From Lysobacteraceae bacterium (GTDB lineage Bacteria > Pseudomonadota > Gammaproteobacteria > Xanthomonadales > Xanthomonadaceae): a stretch of DNA of 64,000 nt. The notes beneath the pieces are model-generated. The model saw only the letters and a program-made list of their open reading frames with translations. It searched no databases and was not told the DNA's origin. Shown here piece after piece: positions 60,201 through 64,000 of this stretch (the stretch's first letter is position 1; the number at the start of each line of letters is the position of its first letter). A program made the position numbers and the translations under genes. The stretch spans positions 1 through 64,000 of the forward strand of contig JAMLIV010000020.1 of assembly GCA_023954075.1 (NCBI GenBank), in the 5' to 3' direction.

Positions 60201-61020
60201 AGCGCGGGTCGGCGAGCCCGCCTCGAATGTGCAGAGTGATGTGATTGGCGGGTTCCGTGGCGGTCTGCACGCTCAGCGAAAGTGCGCCGGGATCGCCGCG
60301 CAGCGCGGCGTCCACGGTGACCGGATTCGACGGCGACAGGGCGATGTCTGCGCGCGCATCGAGCGTGCCGTCCCAACCGTGCGCAGTGTCAAAGCGCGCA
60401 TCGAGCCGCAGGCTGACGGGCGCGCCCTCCAGCCGCAGGTTCTGGACCGTGACGATGCCATCGGCCAGGGCGGCGCGGGTGGAAAGCGCGTGCGCGGTGA
60501 ACAGCGTGGCACCGTCGCGCTGCAGCGACAGCGACGCGATTTCCAGCGCCTCGATGCGAATGGCCGGCGACAGCGAGAGTGCCGGCAGTTCGCCCGGCAG
60601 CATGATGCGCTCGGGCCACGGCGCGGGTGTCGATTGCGCGGGCGGAAGCTCGATGCGTCCGTCGGTGAGCTTCATGTGGCGCACGCGCAGCGTGCCGGAA
60701 AGGAGTGCGAGTCCGTCGATGTCGAGTTCCAGCGCCTTCAGCTCCGCGGTCACGCCGTCTGCCGCATAGCGGATCCCGTGCAGCCGCAGGCCGCCGCTGA
60801 GGCTGCCTTCGGCCTGGCTCCATTCCAGCGCGCCCGGGGCGAGCGCGTCGCGCAGCTGCTCCAGCACCAGGTCGCGCCCGGCGCCGGTCTTGAGCAGGGC
60901 CAGTGCCAGCAAGATGCCCAGCAGCGCCAGCGCCAGAAGCGATGCGACCAGCCAGCGCCAGCGCCGCCGTGCTGCGGGCGGTGCCGGCGGACTCACGTTG
61001 GCCGCGGTCGCGTCGCTCAC
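57241..61020 (-). CDS. tamB: Translocation and assembly module subunit TamB
   Basis: A 1259-residue inner-membrane-anchored protein spanning the periplasm. One N-terminal membrane segment (about 20-45, WRWLVASLLALALLGILLALALLK) precedes a long beta-taco of AsmA/TamB repeats and a conserved C-terminal domain with GAALTVGKKLSPRLHVSYGVALFGPGQ, the DUF490 region that meets TamA. TamB-type proteins carry phospholipid to the outer membrane and help outer-membrane protein assembly. Its ATG overlaps the tamA stop by 3 bases. Confidence 0.93.
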   Translation of the reverse strand: MSDATAANVSPPAPPAARRRWRWLVASLLALALLGILLALALLKTGAGRDLVLEQLRDALAPGALEWSQAEGSLSGGLRLHGIRYAADGVTAELKALELDIDGLALLSGTLRVRHMKLTDGRIELPPAQSTPAPWPERIMLPGELPALSLSPAIRIEALEIASLSLQRDGATLFTAHALSTRAALADGIVTVQNLRLEGAPVSLRLDARFDTAHGWDGTLDARADIALSPSNPVTVDAALRGDPGALSLSVQTATEPANHITLHIRGGLADPRWDLGVDAPQLRPSWFGAEGEPVALSLEAHGDLTRAALEGTLRQGGLDLELRPSQLGYDQHALALAPLALGALGGSLALEGTVDGSQAQPQLALVARWADLVLPAAGDPLQSGGEARIDGPLDDYALSLAGDIRRNGEKAALDLAGRGSMQALAIEAMQVALPSGRLDAHGRIAWDPQVDGALELALSDFDPSWIVPGLPGAISAKISASGGIVDGAARGQVEAGPIRGSLRGLPVRGDVSARIDGDGSGSGRLDLRLGDSRLAGEGTWGERIEASLDLSPLQLSDWLDAAEGELRGSVALRGRRDAPEISARIDGRNLALGEQAAASLALRAAVAGRTSAGTLSLEARDLRLGGQAFDLLSLSAEGDRARHHATLALDGLSGRAGLALDGGLSAQGDLWRGTLQALALEPRDHAPWHLREPAAVSLAPASGELTLEPACLDAAPASLCLRASSHAGITEGDLALAQFDLSQLTPWLGGSEGTGITLAGQLDANAQFARSPAGELRAQLDASIPSLVVTPVIDTGSTPFELADIRLAATLDPVQAQASLVASPGRDGHLRANARLASPAAADGELSGTLDLLLSDIAAVAGFSDQVAAAQGRIAGHLALAGTRAAPQFDGRLDLAGFSAQLPALGITVHEGALHARSGADRGVVLEGTLGMGEGVLALAGEIALNDAAQPTASATLRGENLSVMSTPEAHVRASPDLRVALADGRLTLRGSVEVPFARIDLERLESTQAPSRDVVIVDEAAGSGGAVAVDADISVSLGEDVRMKGFGLNGTLAGQLRVNERPGRPTTARGSIDVGGAYKAYGQDLSITRGRVAWTATPIDTPTLDVRAQRKIDAITVGVQVRGTALVPELTLWSDPAMDQAEQLSYLILGRPLRSASQADGTRLTQAAAAFGGNLLAKNLGAQLGVDEIEVADNRALGGAALTVGKKLSPRLHVSYGVALFGPGQVITFKYLLSRLWNIQIDSGTENRAALNYRHER

Positions 61021-62813
61021 AGGTCCGGCCCGATGTTGATGTGCAGTTCGAAGCCGGCGTTGTCGTCGAATCCTTTTGCGATATCGACGCGCACCATGCC
61101 CACGGGTGAGCGCCAGCGCAGGCCCAGGCCGGCACCCACCGAGGCACCCTCGTTGATCTCGTTGAAGGCGTTGCCGGCATCGACGAATGCCGCCGCACCC
61201 CAGGTCGGCGTGAACATGCGTTCGTACTCGGCGCTCCCGACCAGGAGGTTCTTGCCGCCGGTGGGAACGTCGTCGAGCCGGGGGCCGACGTGCTGATAGC
61301 GGTAGCCGCGAATGCTGCGGTCGCCGCCGGCGAAGAAGCGCAGCGAGGGCGGCAGCGCCTGCAGCTGGTCGGTGAAGGTGCGCCCGAGCTGGCCACGGAA
61401 AAGGAACCGGTTGTCCTGCCCCAGACTGCGGATCAGTTTGGCGTCGAACAGAAACTGGCCAAAACTCACATCCGAACCCAGCGCCGATGCGCCGACCTTG
61501 AACTCTCCGCGCAGCGAGAAGCCGCGCGAGGGGTACATGGGGTGGTCCGCGATGATTCGCTGCGCCGAGGCGGCCGGATAGATGAGCCGTGTTTCTCCGA
61601 CCTGGGCGGTGCCGCTGCGTCGCGCCTGGCGGTCGCCGATTTCGAAGTCCTCGAGCCGCGCATGCGCCGCCACGGCGAGGTTCCAGCCGCGCCAGCGGCC
61701 GCTGCGTGAGGCCACCAGCTCGGTGATGCGGGTGGTCATTACGGTGCTTTCCTCTTCGCGCCGGTTGGCACCGAAGGCGTACCAGCCCTCGGCCCAGGCG
61801 AACGCCGGGATGCGGTACTCGGCCCCGAGGCTCTTGCGCCGCTGCGCCCAGTCCAGGTGGGCGGCGAACTTGTGGCCGCGGTCGTTGACCCAGCGGCGTT
61901 CCAGCCCGAACTGCGCGCCCGCGCCCGAGTCGGTACCCATGCTCAGACCGGCGGTATAGACGCTGCGCTTGCCCGGTGCCACCGATACCGCGATCGGAAC
62001 CTCATCGCCCTGCGCCTGCTCGGTGTCGGGGCGCACGTCGATGTAGCCGAAGTAGTCCAGTTCGGTCAGGCGCTGGTGCAACTGCAGCAGCGAATCCTGC
62101 TCGTAGGGTTCGCCCTGGCGGTAGGGCACGGTCTTTTCCAGCAGGGAGCGGCGGATGTGCGAGCCTTCGATCTGCGTTTCGCCGAAGTGGTAGCGGATGC
62201 CGCTGTTCCAGGCCAGATCGATGCGGGCGGCATTCCGGGTGCGCGTCACTTCCACCGCGTGGCGCTCCATCTCCGCGTCGAAGTAGCCGCGCGCCAGAAG
62301 CGCGCGCTGGATTGCGAGCTTGCCGCGCTCGTAGGCGGCGTGGTCCAGCAGCGCGCCGGTGTGCAGCGGGAAGGTGGCCAGCGACGCGCGTATCGACTCG
62401 TCCCCCAGGGCTTCACCCTCGAGGTGCAGCGCGAGCGCATCCACGCGCACCGGTTCACCCGGTTTCACGGTGATGGTCACGTTCGCCGTTCCGCCCTTGC
62501 GCTCGACCGCGATGTCGGCACCGGCGGCATAGAAGCCATAGGGCTGCAGCGCCGTGGAGACTTCATCGGGAACCCGGCGCAGGAGGTAGGCCAGGCGCGG
62601 TTCTTCCAGCGCGGCGCGGCCGGCGTCGTCCAGTCGCAGGAGCGACAGCGACTTGCGCACGTTGTCCAGCGCCTCGCCTTCGATGCCGGTCACGCGCACC
62701 GCCCCAAGCACCTGCGCGCCGGCTGCGACGGGCAGGAGGAGGGTGATCAGCAGCGTGGTGGTTGCACTCGTGCGCACGATGGATCTTGCGGCGGGCCCGG
62801 AGCCGGCAAGCAT
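61017..62813 (-). CDS. tamA: Translocation and assembly module subunit TamA
   Basis: A 598-residue outer-membrane Omp85 protein. A signal segment (about 15-35, TTLLITLLLPVAAGAQ) is followed by three POTRA domains to about residue 255, and a barrel carrying FFAGGDRSIRGYRYQHVGPR, the conserved Omp85 RGY motif, and ending HINIGPDL. I use the ATG at 62813; TTG at 62825 and GTG at 62777 are alternatives. tamB overlaps its stop, so the two are made together. Confidence 0.93.
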   Translation of the reverse strand: MLAGSGPAARSIVRTSATTTLLITLLLPVAAGAQVLGAVRVTGIEGEALDNVRKSLSLLRLDDAGRAALEEPRLAYLLRRVPDEVSTALQPYGFYAAGADIAVERKGGTANVTITVKPGEPVRVDALALHLEGEALGDESIRASLATFPLHTGALLDHAAYERGKLAIQRALLARGYFDAEMERHAVEVTRTRNAARIDLAWNSGIRYHFGETQIEGSHIRRSLLEKTVPYRQGEPYEQDSLLQLHQRLTELDYFGYIDVRPDTEQAQGDEVPIAVSVAPGKRSVYTAGLSMGTDSGAGAQFGLERRWVNDRGHKFAAHLDWAQRRKSLGAEYRIPAFAWAEGWYAFGANRREEESTVMTTRITELVASRSGRWRGWNLAVAAHARLEDFEIGDRQARRSGTAQVGETRLIYPAASAQRIIADHPMYPSRGFSLRGEFKVGASALGSDVSFGQFLFDAKLIRSLGQDNRFLFRGQLGRTFTDQLQALPPSLRFFAGGDRSIRGYRYQHVGPRLDDVPTGGKNLLVGSAEYERMFTPTWGAAAFVDAGNAFNEINEGASVGAGLGLRWRSPVGMVRVDIAKGFDDNAGFELHINIGPDL

Positions 62814-62947
62814 ACCCGTGCCCAACCGTCGCCCGCCGCCCCGAAGTATGAATCGGCGCTGGCCATGCGGACCGTCGTCGCGACCGACTCAACCCCGGCG
62901 GATCGGGTGCGGCGTTACAGCCGCCACCCAACCCGGAGATCGCCGTC

Positions 62948-63712
62948 ATGTCGAGAAGCATCCTGCTTGCCCTGTGTGTCCTGATCCCCTGCCTGTCGCT
63001 GCCGGCGGCCCGTGCGCATGGCGCGTTGGTCGAGATGTCCGTGATCGATCGCGACAGCGGCGCAGTGTTGATCCAGTATCCGGCGCGCGGGGAGCGCTGG
63101 ATCGAAGGCATTCCCGGCCAGCGCTATGCCATCCGGCTGCAGAACCGGACCGGTGAGCGGGTGCTGGTGGTGCTGAGCGTGGACGGCGTCAACGCCGTCA
63201 GCGGGCAGACCGCCGATCCGGGCCAGGCGGGCTACGTGCTCGATCCCTGGCAGAGCACCGAGGTGGCGGGTTGGCGCAAGAGTCTTTCCGACGTGGCGGC
63301 GTTCGAATTCGCACCGCTGCCCGACAGCTACGCCGCGCGCACCGGGCGACCGGACAATGTCGGCGTCATCGGGATCGCCGTGTTCCGCGAAAAGCGCGTG
63401 CGCCCGATGCCCAAATCCAAGGTATCCGCGCGCCAGGCGCAGGAGTCCACGGCGGATGCCGCAGCGGAGCGTAGCGTGGCCGCTGTGCCGCCCATGGCAC
63501 CCGGCCCCTCGCTCGGGACCGGCCACGGTGCGCGCGAGTATTCCCCGGTGCGCCAGACGCGCTTCGAGCGGGCCGGTTCGCGCCCGAACGAGACGGTCGC
63601 GCTACGCTACGACCGGCGCGAGAACCTCATTGCGATGGGGATTCTGCCCGCGCCCGGTGCGTGGGCACGCCATCCCGATCCGTTCCCGGGCGGCTTTGTA
63701 CCTGATCCGTGA
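62948..63712 (+). CDS. Exported protein of unknown function
   Basis: A 254-residue protein with a signal peptide (MSRSILLALCVLIPCLSLPAARA). A compact region (about 25-155) shows RYAIRLQNRTGERVLVVLSVDGVNAVSGQTA, GYVLDPWQSTEVAGWRKS and NVGVIGIAVFREKR. The remainder is low-complexity and probably disordered. The first region recurs in many proteobacterial exported proteins without assigned role, as far as I recall. It is divergent from tamA with 134 bases between. I give it no function. Confidence 0.75.
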   Translation: MSRSILLALCVLIPCLSLPAARAHGALVEMSVIDRDSGAVLIQYPARGERWIEGIPGQRYAIRLQNRTGERVLVVLSVDGVNAVSGQTADPGQAGYVLDPWQSTEVAGWRKSLSDVAAFEFAPLPDSYAARTGRPDNVGVIGIAVFREKRVRPMPKSKVSARQAQESTADAAAERSVAAVPPMAPGPSLGTGHGAREYSPVRQTRFERAGSRPNETVALRYDRRENLIAMGILPAPGAWARHPDPFPGGFVPDP

Positions 63713-63740
63713 TTCCTCGCCGCCGCGTCACCGCGCAGGA

Positions 63741-63875
63741 TCAGCGCTTGGCGGCGTCCTCGATTTTTTCGCCGGCTTTCTGGATGTCCTTGCCGGCACC
63801 TTCGATGGTGTTGCAGCCGCCCAGCACTACGGCGGCCGCGATGGCGAGAAGGAGGAGGCGGAGGTTTCGTGTCAT
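63741..63875 (-). CDS. Entericidin-type small lipoprotein
   Basis: A 44-residue protein: MTRNLRLLLLAIAAAVVLGG ending at Cys21, the lipidation site, then TIEGAGKDIQKAGEKIEDAAKR, an amphipathic helix typical of entericidin A/B proteins. They are small envelope lipoproteins, some linked to toxin-antidote-like behaviour. The ATG at 63875 is chosen for a correct signal; an upstream ATG is not needed. No second entericidin is adjacent. The last 125 bases of the window hold no recognisable gene. Confidence 0.88.
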   Translation of the reverse strand: MTRNLRLLLLAIAAAVVLGGCNTIEGAGKDIQKAGEKIEDAAKR

Positions 63876-64000
63876 CGTCGGCAATGTCCTGAGTGTGCCG
63901 GGGCTGAAGTGTAACCAGGCTCGCCCCGGCATGCGCAAGTGCCCATGCCGCCGCGGTGCGCGCTGCGTTCATCGCATCAGGGTGGATTTCCCGAACAGGC

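Overview
The window is about 64 kb of high-GC, gene-dense bacterial chromosome. Its gene orders and protein types point to a gammaproteobacterium of the Lysobacterales (Xanthomonadales). These include gmk-rpoZ-spoT-ridA-recG, petABC-sspAB next to a DegS-type protease, ruvC-ruvA, tamA-tamB, a PilR-type regulator, a Grx4 fused to A-type and rhodanese-like domains, and a secreted protein ending in IFRNGFE. I cannot name the genus from sequence alone. No rRNA, tRNA or CRISPR array was found.

Layout. 1-2648 (minus): a type I restriction-modification operon running off the left edge (hsdM, a KilA-N gene, start of hsdS). 2743-4645 (minus): holC and pepA, divergent from lptF-lptG (4821-7015). 7095-10563: transsulfuration enzyme, multidomain glutaredoxin, small lipoprotein, gmk. 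10674-15856: rpoZ, spoT, ridA, recG. 15866-19029: a Fic protein and a secreted choice-of-anchor protein. 19226-22576: uvrB and a convergent NPP-type phosphodiesterase. 22837-26970: a membrane Ser/Thr kinase with an FGE-like sensor domain, then hutU. 26971-28177: a scrap of a Mu-like phage gene split by a MITE-like element, and a candidate small gene with a strong promoter. 28178-33156: tpm, two peptidases, mscL and an FAH-family hydrolase. 33332-38323: pilR, then a minus-strand NAD-salvage cluster (pncB, pncA, GNAT, nitrilase). 38572-40948: a Fur-type promoter and a TonB-dependent receptor. 41028-45335: a HEPN protein, miaB, a lytic transglycosylase and a DegS-like protease. 45605-49312: petABC, sspA, sspB. 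49436-53231: a DUF3301-like protein and a divergently placed nitric oxide reductase operon with a perfect FNR/DNR palindrome and a strong double terminator. 53284-63875: 5'-nucleotidase, NAD kinase, yebC, ruvC, ruvA, tamB, tamA, a secreted unknown and an entericidin-like lipoprotein.

How the genes work together. Most of the window is housekeeping: envelope biogenesis (LptFG, TamAB, MscL, DegS-like), DNA repair (UvrB, RuvC, RuvA, RecG), stringent response (SpoT, RpoZ, SspAB), NAD metabolism (PncA, PncB, NAD kinase) and respiration (cytochrome bc1). The bc1 complex could supply electrons, through a soluble cytochrome c, to the unusual NOR, whose NorC subunit carries two heme c sites and whose NorB carries about 100 extra C-terminal residues.

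The most distinctive signals are: (1) a MITE-like element with terminal inverted repeats and an 8-bp target duplication inside a Mu gpG-like pseudogene, where removing the element and one duplication copy restores the frame; (2) the three-gene NOR operon; (3) a REP palindrome inserted in frame in hsdM; (4) a candidate small gene with an extended -10 promoter and a well-spaced Shine-Dalgarno ahead of an ATT codon.
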